Origin: a virus | Length of the DNA: 64,000 nt | Direction: 5' to 3' (one strand) | IMG/VR virus record: IMGVR_UViG_3300032236_002285 | Location: 186,001 to 250,000 of that record | Shown: positions 19,101 through 26,914 of the stretch, piece by piece | Layout of the letters: each line of letters starts with the position of its first letter | Numbering within the stretch: position 1 is the stretch's first letter | Notes under the pieces: generated by a model | Seen by the model: the letters and a program-made list of their open reading frames with translations, nothing else | Databases searched by the model: none | Told to the model about the DNA's origin: nothing | Made by a program: the position numbers and the translations under genes

Positions 19101-19340
19101 AGTATCAATACTATAAAGTGAATTGATGTTGTTATTCAATCTATCTATATCAGCTTTTAATGAACTGAAAGAAGGAACTGCAAAATTTCTTAAAACTCCA
19201 TTTTCATCATAAATTTGAATATTTACAGATGGGTCTTGCGTTGTTGTTAAAGTATTAATCTGACCTAGTATTTCTATAATATTTTTATTAGAGGAAATGA
19301 CCTGGTCAGCTACCGTCGGAAATGAACTTTGAATTGGCAT
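16173..19340 (-). CDS. Large tail/baseplate structural protein, 1055 aa
   Basis: The protein starts MPIQSSFPTVADQVISSNKN. It contains a central coiled coil (residues ~430-490, LTLQSEIQQISDAIVDKNAK), a fibronectin-like strand set (FRIRGFWTIPSAVVTRGTRP; VQFRVQYRYLSKDG) and a second short coiled coil (YLKSLQDRIATLEEKIKMVK) before a beta-rich C-terminus. Size and domain mix suit a baseplate or tail-hub protein. TTAATATATAAG lies about 20 bases upstream of ATG, supporting this start and a phage-type promoter. It is the first gene of the minus-strand structural block. Confidence 0.65.
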   Translation of the reverse strand: MPIQSSFPTVADQVISSNKNIIEILGQINTLTTTQDPSVNIQIYDENGVLRNFAVPSFSSLKADIDRLNNNINSLYSIDTAGSMISTSSQNKYKKIITVDLNREPNAVGTLGTLTKFKAVNNWFFDGLMSPIVSIELDLTGKVEDNVRKVLSRRYIVDFATDASGNLTALGQSALNSFNTLFRGNSSIVITDFENWHSTTPGVLYPTNPQFDEQVFDLDPQDLLYDGQFSVLRIQEDRINRKLWYVLDTLTYLVRASNQTAQLSVGSEVIINSAQTSTRYKVIEVSTAESSPRVRFERVEGVEAIPVGIGTLKIYSPVLYTKTVKVSVGYNERNVVFIKPLNADVNLLARNWSLGTGYWTNDLTLDSTSPQNGLTMEQFYTDYVYDYGTVLKDLVAKKTPNSLAGTPVAPTLNSANFKVVQINKHLTDTPDSNLIKQKHNYHLTLQSEIQQISDAIVDKNAKAKFVKFKSESDKKQANLEIEELTRKKDSKSKLLATTTQEIIQLSNSPQTKVQPKFRIRGFWTIPSAVVTRGTRPQEIVQFRVQYRYLSKDGTEPPVETFAVDNTQTKAAFSNWNEFKTDARKRVYNQGTGEYTWEIQNIESADTPNINQLDLDIQANEKIDVRIKSISEVGWPESPVESDWSDILTIEFPNDLNNVLNENDFILQAATSEDLKVKVNQELSAKGLDDHLSDTIVVNNVTFHHDATKILSGFKDANGVALDLFTYLKSLQDRIATLEEKIKMVKGELEVVILRNNQEFAVANGSETTFNVECEDYLDPYTGSGIPTGRVYANNIYVIKDYVVKIRNKSTSSPLGLLSNRTYLQNPSVYNTGVPQTFWVNDHDELITSDISGQTRTQLDNQYVWMINYDSVLDTSVTKLTENVGNLFTTNASNSITNVLSSNEYNVGFNETAILSFVGNNKSLLDPSKWIDTNVSVSSTAKLLTTIHPVVHNLETIVETNSDKIKTIDTGDANSTVIPLNIYFKMNSLDNNQSGLNYKYINLNSSRQTVQHVKKVKFFLENEAENRPFVFSIKFNINRSKVIVRKVTNAINTSIR

Positions 19341-19394
19341 TTTTTAATCTATTGATTTTTCTTATATATTAAATTCTACTCATTTCTTTAATAT

Positions 19395-19425
19395 TTGTTT
19401 TTGTTAAATTATTTCCTTAATTTTG
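19395..19425 (+). promoter_or_regulatory. Bacteroidetes-type promoter, leaderless start
   Basis: TTTG-type upstream box and TAATTTTG at 19418-19425 precede ATG 19429 by three bases, so the mRNA should begin at or next to the start codon. Confidence 0.6.
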
Positions 19426-19428
19426 TTT

Positions 19429-19668
19429 ATGATGAAGATTTACAAAGTAACATTTAATGATGGTGGTTGGCATAGTGGACCACTACCTAGTACAACAATA
19501 GTTGCTGAATCTGGTGATGATGCAAAGGAAAAGGCACTATTATTAAACCCAATGTATAAAAATAGGTATGATGTTTGGGTCTCTGAATTCAAAATAGAAG
19601 GCTATGTAATAGAGGTTTATGATGAAAAAACATATAACCGTGAAAAGAATCTTAACAAAATTCTTTAA
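19429..19668 (+). CDS. Small hypothetical protein, 79 aa
   Basis: The start is at one of two adjacent ATGs (19429 or 19432), chosen because the promoter -7 box ends at 19425. The sequence MMKIYKVTFNDGGWHSGPLP has a strand-helix-strand look, with an AESGDDAKEKAL helix and YVIEVYDEKTY strand, and the basic C-terminus NREKNLNKIL shared with other small proteins here. Function unknown. It is followed by its own promoter and the ligase gene. Confidence 0.6.
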   Translation: MMKIYKVTFNDGGWHSGPLPSTTIVAESGDDAKEKALLLNPMYKNRYDVWVSEFKIEGYVIEVYDEKTYNREKNLNKIL

Positions 19669-19693
19669 TTAATAAAAAAATTAACTATCTTTG
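19661..19693 (+). promoter_or_regulatory. Bacteroidetes-type promoter for ligase
   Basis: TATCTTTG at 19686-19693 (-7 box) with AT-rich upstream sequence; ATG is at 19698, again nearly leaderless. Confidence 0.6.
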
Positions 19694-19697
19694 TAAA

Positions 19698-21527
19698 ATG
19701 ATTGAACAATTAAAAGCGCAAATTATTAAGGCTAATGATGCCTATAGATTGGGTAAGCCAATCATATCCGATGCTAAATACGACCAATTAGTTGAGGAAC
19801 TTCAAATGTTATCACCATCTGATGAAATACTTTCTAAAGTAGGTCATACAGTTGCTGATGAATCCCGCAAATCTCGTCTTCCTATAGAAATGGCTTCAAT
19901 GAATAAAATCAAGTCAATGGAAGATATCGAAGATTGGTCACGTCTTAAAGGTATTTCAAAATACGAATATGTTATTATTACTCCTAAGTTTGATGGTCTT
20001 TCATTATGTGTTAATGAAACAACATCCGAAGCTTGGACTCGTGGTGATGGTGTATTCGGCCAAAAATCAAATGAACACTACTCATTAATTCAAAATCATC
20101 TTAACCTACAAGAAGATTCATTTAGCTTTACCTATGGTGAAGTTATGATGCCTAAACAAGTATTTGTTGATAAATACTCAGCAGACTTTGCTAATCCTCG
20201 TAATCTTGTTGCTGGTCTTTTAAATTCAAAAGATCCAAGTAATATTCTTAAAGATTGTCAGTATATTAAGTACGGTGCTATTTGTAAAAGAAACTTCTTT
20301 ACTAAACAAAATGTTATTAATGAACTTAATAAAGGACAAGCATCAAAAGTACAATATCATATTTGTCAACTATCTGACTTATCAGAAGACTTACTAATTG
20401 AACTATTCCATAAATTCTCTACTGAATATGAAATCGATGGTTTGATTATAGAATTAAACCGTCTTGAATTACAAGATCAGTTAGGTCGTGAAACATCTTC
20501 AAACAATCCTGTTTGGGCTCGTGCTTTCAAGCATCCAAGTTTTGAACAATCTGCTGAAACTGATGTTATTGGTATTTCTTGGAATATATCTAAACAAGGC
20601 TTATTAAAGCCAATTCTACATATTAATCCTGTTAAACTAGATGGTGTAACCGTGTCTAATGTTACTGGTAACAACGCCAGATTCGTAAAAGACTTAGGAC
20701 TTGGTATTGGTGCTAAAGTAGTCGTAAAACGCTCCGGAATGGTTATTCCAATCATTGCTGATGTTATCACCCCAGTTGAATTTGTTCAACCTACAATTGA
20801 AGGTGTTGAAGTAGATTGGAATGAAGCTGGTATTGAGTTAATTACTTTAACTGAAACTGACGATCAAAAATTAAAAAAGATTGTTGCTTTCTTTGAAATC
20901 TTAGAAGCTGACAATGTGTCAGAAGGAGTTATCACTCAATTATGGGAAGCTGGTTACAAAACAATTAAAGATGTTCTTAATCTTAAAAAAGAAGATTTAG
21001 AGAAAATTGACCGTTTTGGTAAGAGAAAAGCTGAGATTGTTTTTAACTCTATTCAAAAGTCTGTTAGTGGTGTTCAGTTGTCTAAACTACAACACGCAAC
21101 AGGTATCTTCAAAGGATTAGGTTCTAAGAAATTAGTTCTTTTAGAAGATTTCAAAACTAAACCAACATTAGACCAAGTAATGTCAATTGAAGGATTTGCT
21201 GAAGTATCAGCTCAATCTTATATTGATTCATATGACACGTTCTTTGATTTCATTAAAGATTTACCTGTCACAATTATAGAAAAAGTAGAGGCGGTTAAAG
21301 TTGGCACAGACCTTGAAGGTAAATCATTTGTCTTTACCGGAGTTCGTAGACCAGATTTAGAATCTGTGATTGAATCTCGTGGTGGTAAAATTGGTTCTGG
21401 TGTGTCTAAAACAACTACTCACCTTGTGATGAAGGCGATTGGTAGTGGCTCTTCTAAAGAAAAGAAAGCTATTGAGTTAGGTGTTGAAGTGATTACAATT
21501 GAACAATTAGAAAAAATGTTATCATAA
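19698..21527 (+). CDS. ligA: NAD-dependent DNA ligase
   Basis: The 609-aa protein has the NAD-binding Ia-type helix (YRLGKPIISDAKYDQLVEEL), the adenylation motif KFDG with lysine K97, a nucleotide-binding EVMM motif, OB-fold residues (VKRSGMVIPII), helix-hairpin-helix repeats (TIKDVLNLKKEDLEKIDRFG) and a C-terminal BRCT domain (FVFTGVRRPDLESVIESRGG). It is shorter than cellular LigA (~670 aa), and the four-cysteine zinc finger between OB and HhH is absent. It seals nicks in replicating phage DNA. The next gene starts 1 base after its stop. Confidence 0.95.
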   Translation: MIEQLKAQIIKANDAYRLGKPIISDAKYDQLVEELQMLSPSDEILSKVGHTVADESRKSRLPIEMASMNKIKSMEDIEDWSRLKGISKYEYVIITPKFDGLSLCVNETTSEAWTRGDGVFGQKSNEHYSLIQNHLNLQEDSFSFTYGEVMMPKQVFVDKYSADFANPRNLVAGLLNSKDPSNILKDCQYIKYGAICKRNFFTKQNVINELNKGQASKVQYHICQLSDLSEDLLIELFHKFSTEYEIDGLIIELNRLELQDQLGRETSSNNPVWARAFKHPSFEQSAETDVIGISWNISKQGLLKPILHINPVKLDGVTVSNVTGNNARFVKDLGLGIGAKVVVKRSGMVIPIIADVITPVEFVQPTIEGVEVDWNEAGIELITLTETDDQKLKKIVAFFEILEADNVSEGVITQLWEAGYKTIKDVLNLKKEDLEKIDRFGKRKAEIVFNSIQKSVSGVQLSKLQHATGIFKGLGSKKLVLLEDFKTKPTLDQVMSIEGFAEVSAQSYIDSYDTFFDFIKDLPVTIIEKVEAVKVGTDLEGKSFVFTGVRRPDLESVIESRGGKIGSGVSKTTTHLVMKAIGSGSSKEKKAIELGVEVITIEQLEKMLS

Positions 21528-21528
21528 T

Positions 21529-21876
21529 ATGTCACTAATATACCATTTAGGAAAAGCTGAGACTTCTCAAGAAGGGGTAAAGGATTTAGTAAAAGATTTA
21601 GAAACTTGTGTACAAACACTTGAGAATATTAATAGTATTCTAAAAGGTTCAAAATATGGAAGGTCATATGCGGAAACCGAAGTCAATAAAAAGATTGAAG
21701 ATGGTATTTTAGATTCAATTCACAATGCTAATAATCACCAATTAAGTGTTATATTAAATGGTGGATATAGATTCAGATTCTATACTGAATTGAACGATAA
21801 AGAATTATTAAGAAACGAAATACAAAAAAGATTAAGACATAACAAATTAAAAGAATTACTAAATGACAGAATTTAA
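21529..21876 (+). CDS. Hypothetical protein, 115 aa
   Basis: No family is recognised. It is mostly helical (GVKDLVKDLETCVQTLENIN), with a short beta region NHQLSVILNGGYRFRFYTEL and a basic C-terminal helix LRNEIQKRLRHNKLKELLND. The start ATG lies one base after the ligase stop, so translation is probably coupled; its end overlaps the next gene by 14 bases. Confidence 0.6.
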   Translation: MSLIYHLGKAETSQEGVKDLVKDLETCVQTLENINSILKGSKYGRSYAETEVNKKIEDGILDSIHNANNHQLSVILNGGYRFRFYTELNDKELLRNEIQKRLRHNKLKELLNDRI

Positions 21877-22273
21877 TTATAACCCAACAATAACTGATAG
21901 AGTTATTAAGACAAAAGAAGAACAATTTGATAAGTTTTTTTATCAAGGGCATCCTAAGTTTTTAATTCCGGATTTTAATCAAAATCCTGAGGATATTTGG
22001 TTATCATATATGGACTTCTTGGAAAATAATCATTCTTGTGAGATATATGATCAAGATGGTGGTGAAGTTCACTCAATTGAAATCATTGATGAAGATTCTG
22101 GTTTGACAAAATGTATCTATACTGCTTGTGGTATAACGCTTGATGAAAGTGATGAACCGCAAGATGTAGATGTCGAGATAGAAGGTTATGTTGTTGAAAT
22201 TCCAGAAAATGGATTTAATGACTATGTATTTGTTGCTAAAAAAGTTTTTGAAAATTATAAAATGTCAATTTAA
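21863..22273 (+). CDS. Hypothetical acidic protein, 136 aa
   Basis: Acidic beta-rich protein (HSIEIIDEDSGLTKCIYTAC; EIEGYVVEIPENGFNDYVFV) with N-terminal MTEFNYNPTITDRVIKTKEE. No membrane segment, signal or catalytic motif is seen. It overlaps the previous gene by 14 bases and is followed 2 bases later by a membrane protein gene. Confidence 0.6.
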   Translation: MTEFNYNPTITDRVIKTKEEQFDKFFYQGHPKFLIPDFNQNPEDIWLSYMDFLENNHSCEIYDQDGGEVHSIEIIDEDSGLTKCIYTACGITLDESDEPQDVDVEIEGYVVEIPENGFNDYVFVAKKVFENYKMSI

Positions 22274-22275
22274 TT

Positions 22276-22653
22276 ATGATTTGGTTAGGAATTTTAATAG
22301 GATTTATATTAGGTCTTCCAATTGGATTTATCAAGTGGAAGAAAAAGCCTGTTGTTGAAAAGTATTCAAGAAGAGGTTTATTAAAAAAGAACTTTTCTGT
22401 TACTGACAATCTTTCTAATAGAAAAAGTTCAGTTGATGTTATGTATGAGATTGGTGAGTTAGAATCAACTGATAAGTTATCAAAGATTGAAGTTATTGAT
22501 CTTAAATCTGACCAATCTGAATACAATACAGATTATAATAAAAAGAGATTAACCGATATGGTTAATAAAACCTGGCTTGGATCTGATGAAATTACTTGGA
22601 TTACAACTGCTGCTGATGTGAGAAATAAAAAAATCGACAAAATATTAAATTAA
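22276..22653 (+). CDS. Small single-pass membrane protein, 125 aa
   Basis: The N-terminus MIWLGILIGFILGLPIGFIK is one hydrophobic helix followed by a KWKKKP stop-transfer patch, predicting N-out/C-in topology. The rest is a soluble charged domain ending ITTAADVRNKKIDKILN. That ending is very similar to the C-terminus of the protein at 23104 (TFADVRDRKIDQIIK). Function unknown. Confidence 0.65.
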   Translation: MIWLGILIGFILGLPIGFIKWKKKPVVEKYSRRGLLKKNFSVTDNLSNRKSSVDVMYEIGELESTDKLSKIEVIDLKSDQSEYNTDYNKKRLTDMVNKTWLGSDEITWITTAADVRNKKIDKILN

Positions 22654-22654
22654 T

Positions 22655-23107
22655 ATGGATAATCAAAAACTAGAGAAGATATTTAGTTATCTACCACCTT
22701 CACTTGATAAAGTTAAAAATAACTTGAGTGAGAATGGTCAGAAAATTGGTCTAAAAACAGGATATGAACCTTACATTCAACACATTCCAGAAATGATTGA
22801 AGAAGCTCAAAGTGTTTTCATTGAGCTATGTGTTCAAGAAGGTATTTTAGACAAAAAGTTTTTAAGTGGTAAAGTTCATCGTCAAGGTATTATTGGTAGA
22901 TATTTAGATGATTCTGGTTCTGGTATTTATAAGTATTGGAATAGATTTATGTGTATTGATGAAAAATATCGTGAGTGGGAACAACCATATTACGCAATCA
23001 ACTTTGAAAAAGAAGGTAAAGATTTTCATGGCTGTTGTATAAACACTATGTCTCCAGAATTGATTTCTTTTTTTAGAGACCAAAAAATTAATGAAGTATT
23101 ATCATGA
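22655..23107 (+). CDS. Hypothetical protein, 150 aa
   Basis: No family is recognised. The sequence MDNQKLEKIFSYLPPSLDKV is followed by a helical segment, an aromatic stretch (YKYWNRFMCIDEKYREWEQP) and several cysteines near the end (HGCCINTMSPELISFFRDQK). It overlaps the next gene by 4 bases (ATGA), typical of coupled translation. Confidence 0.6.
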   Translation: MDNQKLEKIFSYLPPSLDKVKNNLSENGQKIGLKTGYEPYIQHIPEMIEEAQSVFIELCVQEGILDKKFLSGKVHRQGIIGRYLDDSGSGIYKYWNRFMCIDEKYREWEQPYYAINFEKEGKDFHGCCINTMSPELISFFRDQKINEVLS

Positions 23108-23412
23108 ACGGATTTGAAAGTTTAAGAATACCACATATAAAGTATATTTCTGAAACTCAATCAAAGAGTAAAGGAGAAAGAACTTTATATTATTTAGGTG
23201 GAGAACCAGAAGAAAATCATTCAAGATTAACCATAGGTAAACAATATGTAGTTAGAACTGCTTCTTACTCACCAAGTGCTGATATTGAGCGAGTTAGTGT
23301 ATGGTTATGTTCTGATGATGAAAATAAAGGTAGATTATGTAGGGTAAATCTAAATAATTTCGGTACCTTTGCAGATGTGCGTGATAGAAAAATAGACCAG
23401 ATAATTAAGTAA
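23104..23412 (+). CDS. Small SH3-like protein, 102 aa
   Basis: The core LTIGKQYVVRTASYSPSADI resembles the GKxYxV beta unit found in the proteins at 4257 and 7527. The C-terminus FGTFADVRDRKIDQIIK shares its last 12 residues in pattern with the membrane protein at 22276. These look like members of one phage family of small beta proteins. Function unknown. Confidence 0.6.
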   Translation: MNGFESLRIPHIKYISETQSKSKGERTLYYLGGEPEENHSRLTIGKQYVVRTASYSPSADIERVSVWLCSDDENKGRLCRVNLNNFGTFADVRDRKIDQIIK

Positions 23413-23427
23413 AAACAAACCAAATAT

Positions 23428-24216
23428 ATGACTATTGAACCCCATGAAGAATTAAAAATTTCCCAAAATTATGATGAAAAAAATCTCTCAGGAGAGCCAA
23501 CTTTTGCTGATATATATAATATAAATTTAGGTGAGCAATCACCATTAACGGCAGAAAAAGGCAATACCATTGAGGATGAATTAATGACTCCTCAAACAAA
23601 AAATGAACGGCAAATTATGGAATCGAAGGCGATTTTATTCAGTGATCAAGAAAAACTATTTAGAGAAAGAACGGGTAAAGATTTCTCTACACTCTACACA
23701 AAGTATTACCCAAAATTAGTATATTTTACATCTAAAATATGCAATGACCCTCAAAAGGCAGAAGATATCTCAACAGATTCATTCATGGCAGCTTTTGAGA
23801 AGATTGAGAAATATGAAAAGGAAAAATCTCAATTCTCTACATGGCTATTCACAATAGCAAAAAACTTAGCACTTCAAGACCTTAAAAGCAACAAAAAAAC
23901 AATGTCTTTAGATATTGAGTTTGATGATGAAGGTACAACAATGAAAGACTTTATTCAAGAAGAAGATGGTGATAATCTTATTCATGAAATTCATGCCAAA
24001 AAAGCTGAAATTATGAAGAAGCACATTCAAAACTTGAAAAATCCTTATCGTGATGTAATTGAAATGCGTGAGTTAAAAAGAATGTCTTATAAAGATATTT
24101 CTGACCAACTTAATCTTAACCTATCAACGGTTAAGTCACAAATTCGTAATGGAAGAGCTATCTTAGTTCGTGAAACTAAGAAAGAGTTTGATGCGATTGA
24201 TGAAATGTTAATGTAA
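23428..24216 (+). CDS. Sigma-70 family (ECF-like) RNA polymerase sigma factor
   Basis: Region 2 is clear at about residues 84-150 (FSTLYTKYYPKLVYFTSKIC; FSTWLFTIAKNLALQDLKSN). Region 4 follows at 205-255 (NPYRDVIEMRELKRMSYKDI; LNLNLSTVKSQIRNGRAILV), a normal -35-binding helix-turn-helix. An extra ~75-residue N-terminus is present and may be a regulatory part. Regions 1 and 3 are absent, as in ECF factors. It probably directs the host RNA polymerase to phage promoters; the repeated TTAATATATA motif in this window is a candidate target (inference). Confidence 0.9.
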   Translation: MTIEPHEELKISQNYDEKNLSGEPTFADIYNINLGEQSPLTAEKGNTIEDELMTPQTKNERQIMESKAILFSDQEKLFRERTGKDFSTLYTKYYPKLVYFTSKICNDPQKAEDISTDSFMAAFEKIEKYEKEKSQFSTWLFTIAKNLALQDLKSNKKTMSLDIEFDDEGTTMKDFIQEEDGDNLIHEIHAKKAEIMKKHIQNLKNPYRDVIEMRELKRMSYKDISDQLNLNLSTVKSQIRNGRAILVRETKKEFDAIDEMLM

Positions 24217-24220
24217 TTAT

Positions 24221-25516
24221 ATGAACATAGAATCTCTAGGAAGACAGGCTATAGATAGAATCAAGTCTGAATGGGGCTTGCCCTTACACGGATTTGTCGC
24301 TGGAGGTGCCATCGCAAACATTGTTTGGGAATTGGTATCAGGCAACAAAGCAGTGGTCAATGATATTGACATCTTTGTTTTTGATGGTATTGAAAAAGAA
24401 ATAGATTCAAATAAAAATTCTCTTTTCAATTACCAAGAAAAAGAAACAAAGTATTATGAAGACTATAATGGTATGAATTTTAATAATTATACCAAGGATT
24501 TCTATTCTATAGTTGAGTCTGAGAGAGACGATATGTTTAATACTATTAAATATAAATCAAACACATCAGATCCTTCTTTAATTATTAAATCATTTGATAT
24601 TAATGCCACCCGCATCGGTTACGATATTGATAATGATAAAATCTATTGGACTTCTGAGTTTGAAGACTTCTTAAAAACTGGTGAACTAAAGATTACAAAT
24701 CTTATGACACCTTCTCACACCGCAATTCGCATTGCTAAAAAGAATAAAGAGTTAAATGCTAAACTTGATGAATTTGAATTCAAATTAATTCAATATGCTC
24801 TTTCTTATAGATTTATAGATAGAATCAAACTAAGATTTAGAGAAAGATATTTAGAAATGTGTAGAGAGTATAAAGATGTACTAACTAAGTATTTTCAAAT
24901 GTCAAGAGATTTAGAATCTGAGGAATGGGTTTTAAGAGAAAAAGGCGAAAAAGTAGAACTTTATTATCTAGTAGCTAGAGATTATGAACTGGAGAAAATT
25001 ACTGATGAGTTTGAAAAAATTGTTTACAGTAGTTTACCTAAAATCTTTGATGATGAGAATATTAATAAGATATTCAAGTCAACCGACTTCTTATTCTATA
25101 TGAGAAATATCTATAATAAAGAACAAAATATTAAAGATATGTGGTCTAAGCTATACTACTTCTTTAATGATGTTCACTATATAGATAGAGAAATTAACCA
25201 AGAAGATATGCAACTCTTAGAAAGATTTGCTAAATACGCTCCAGATTCTATTGAAAATCTTAAAGGTCTAAAAATCTCTGAGCAAATAGAAATTATTAAA
25301 AAGTTTTTAGATACATTTAAGGAAGATCCATTAATAGCAATTTCAATTTTAGAAAATACTAGAGTTGATAAGAACATTGTTTTAGATGAGCAAACTATGT
25401 TACTTTTAGAACTTTCTGTAAGAAAAAAAATTATTAATGATACTCGTGGTAAAGTCAATAAAATCTTGAATATTGAGGAAGCTGTTGAAAGTAAACCAGG
25501 TGATATCATCTGGTAA
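24221..25516 (+). CDS. Nucleotidyltransferase-fold protein (Pol-beta superfamily), 431 aa
   Basis: The N-terminal region has the superfamily pattern: GFVAGGAIANIVWEL (GG helix) then NDIDIFVF (the two-Asp metal motif, around residues 47-54), and a later strand SFDINATRIGYD supplying a possible third acidic residue. The rest is helical and charged. The head resembles tRNA nucleotidyl- and poly(A)-polymerase-type enzymes, but the RNA-binding parts are not recognisable, so the substrate (tRNA 3' ends, other RNA, or protein) is open. It follows the sigma factor by 4 bases. Confidence 0.6.
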   Translation: MNIESLGRQAIDRIKSEWGLPLHGFVAGGAIANIVWELVSGNKAVVNDIDIFVFDGIEKEIDSNKNSLFNYQEKETKYYEDYNGMNFNNYTKDFYSIVESERDDMFNTIKYKSNTSDPSLIIKSFDINATRIGYDIDNDKIYWTSEFEDFLKTGELKITNLMTPSHTAIRIAKKNKELNAKLDEFEFKLIQYALSYRFIDRIKLRFRERYLEMCREYKDVLTKYFQMSRDLESEEWVLREKGEKVELYYLVARDYELEKITDEFEKIVYSSLPKIFDDENINKIFKSTDFLFYMRNIYNKEQNIKDMWSKLYYFFNDVHYIDREINQEDMQLLERFAKYAPDSIENLKGLKISEQIEIIKKFLDTFKEDPLIAISILENTRVDKNIVLDEQTMLLLELSVRKKIINDTRGKVNKILNIEEAVESKPGDIIW

Positions 25517-25566
25517 TTCTAAACTTTCTTGATATATAAAATATAAAATAAAAAATAATAAGAAAT

Positions 25567-25890
25567 ATGGTAGCATATATAACAGAATTAAATGCAGATA
25601 ACTATGACAACTTTGTTAAAGAAGGATTAGTACTTGTTGACATTTGGGCGGCTTGGTGCGGTCCTTGTAAAATGATTTCACCTATTGTAGATGAAATCTC
25701 ATCAGACTATGTTGATAGACTTAAAGTTGGTAAATGTGACGCTGATGCAAATAGAGATAAAGTTATGGAACTTGGTGTTAGAAATATTCCTACACTTTTC
25801 CTTTACAAAGATGGCCAAATTGTTGAAACTACAAAAGGTGCTATAACAAAAAAGGCAATAACTGAACTCATTGATAAACACTTATCATAA
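25567..25890 (+). CDS. trxA: Thioredoxin
   Basis: The 107-aa protein has the thioredoxin fold and the active site WCGPCK (W30, C31, C34), the cis-Pro loop RNIPTLFLY and the C-terminal helix. It is a thiol reductant and, in some phages, a polymerase processivity or ribonucleotide reductase partner. It overlaps the next start by one base (TAATG). Confidence 0.95.
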   Translation: MVAYITELNADNYDNFVKEGLVLVDIWAAWCGPCKMISPIVDEISSDYVDRLKVGKCDADANRDKVMELGVRNIPTLFLYKDGQIVETTKGAITKKAITELIDKHLS

Positions 25891-26465
25891 TGAAAGATAT
25901 TGGTTACCTTTTTGACCTATTGAAAAAATCTAACATATCTCTATTGGGATATAAATTTAATCAAGAAAGGCTTAAAGATGAGATTATTTCAAAACTACCT
26001 CACTTGGTGGTTCATGAAATAAACTCGTCTTTTTCTTTTAAATCTTTTTTAAGAGATTTGAAACTTCAATCAATTTTAGAAACTAGTGAGACTATAAAAA
26101 ATCCAGAGTATCTTGTTTTAGATTTGAATGATATTAGATTTAAATCAGATGATTTAGGTGATAGACAAAGACAAATATCTAATATTCTAAATAGGCTTAG
26201 AGAAGATATGTACTCTGGTTCTGATGTGCCTTATAAACTTTTGATACTCACCTCACTATACAGTAGTGGAAAGAACGTCGATGATGTTAATATTACAAAT
26301 TTTTCTGGCGGTAGCAAACCAATCTTTATGAGTGACGTAGTATTTGTAATGCAAGAAGAATCAATGAAAGTAATAAAGAATAGATTTGATGAAAACAACA
26401 TTGATATTTCTTACAATAAATTAAAAGATTATAACTATATTTGCAACTATGAAAATAACAACTAA
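25890..26465 (+). CDS. RecA/DnaB-like core protein without a normal Walker A
   Basis: The 191-aa protein has a Walker-B-like strand EYLVLDLNDIRF. A DnaB-like order follows: a helix (RQRQISNILNRLREDMYSGS), a strand (YKLLILTSLYSS), an SGG-type loop, and SDVVFVMQEESMKVIKNRFD (compare the AD-V-hydrophobic strand and K-NR segment of DnaB). No G-x4-GK-S/T is seen at the N-terminus. It may be a non-catalytic partner of a helicase or RecA-type ATPase. Its end overlaps smpB by 17 bases. Confidence 0.4.
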   Translation: MKDIGYLFDLLKKSNISLLGYKFNQERLKDEIISKLPHLVVHEINSSFSFKSFLRDLKLQSILETSETIKNPEYLVLDLNDIRFKSDDLGDRQRQISNILNRLREDMYSGSDVPYKLLILTSLYSSGKNVDDVNITNFSGGSKPIFMSDVVFVMQEESMKVIKNRFDENNIDISYNKLKDYNYICNYENNN

Positions 26466-26895
26466 CAAAAAAGCTTATTACGAATACTTTGTCATTGAAG
26501 ACTTTGATGCTGGTATTATGCTTTTAGGAAGTGAAGTAAAGTCAATCAGAGAAGGTAACTTGAGTTTAATTGATTGTTTTGCTTACATTTCAGATGGTGA
26601 ACTTTGGTTAAAAAATATGAAAGTGGCTCGATATAAACAAGTCCATGTTGCTGAAAAACATGAAGAAAATCGAGACAAAAAATTACTTCTCAATAGAAAA
26701 GAAATAAATAAAATTGAAAAGTTACTTCAAGATAATGGAACAACTATGGTTCCTTTAGAAGTATTCACAGCACATAATCGAATTAAAGTTAAGATTGGTG
26801 TTGTTAAAGGTAAGAAGCTATATGATAAAAGATCCACTATTAAAGAGAGAGATATAAAAAGAGAGATAAACAGAGAAAGTAATTTTAATATATAA
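26449..26895 (+). CDS. smpB: SmpB (tmRNA-binding protein)
   Basis: 148 aa with the SmpB barrel signature: NKKAYYEYFVIEDFDAGIML, LGSEVKSIREGNLSLIDCFA, the loop GELWLKNMKVARY, and a basic C-terminal tail KGKKLYDKRSTIKERD that enters the ribosome A site in known SmpB. With tmRNA it rescues stalled ribosomes. A phage smpB is uncommon. No standard tmRNA gene is seen in the window; the structured RNA at 29846 is a possible but unproven partner. The LAGLIDADG gene follows directly. Confidence 0.93.
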   Translation: MKITTNKKAYYEYFVIEDFDAGIMLLGSEVKSIREGNLSLIDCFAYISDGELWLKNMKVARYKQVHVAEKHEENRDKKLLLNRKEINKIEKLLQDNGTTMVPLEVFTAHNRIKVKIGVVKGKKLYDKRSTIKERDIKREINRESNFNI

Positions 26896-26914
26896 GTAAA
26901 TATATTTATGTATT

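Noticed and set aside
11354-19340. Bacterial rather than phage origin of the window
   Set aside because: The T9SS and PKD-repeat genes look cellular, but giant baseplate-type genes, tRNA arrays, homing endonucleases, phage-type replication genes and the targeting-peptide family argue for a phage.
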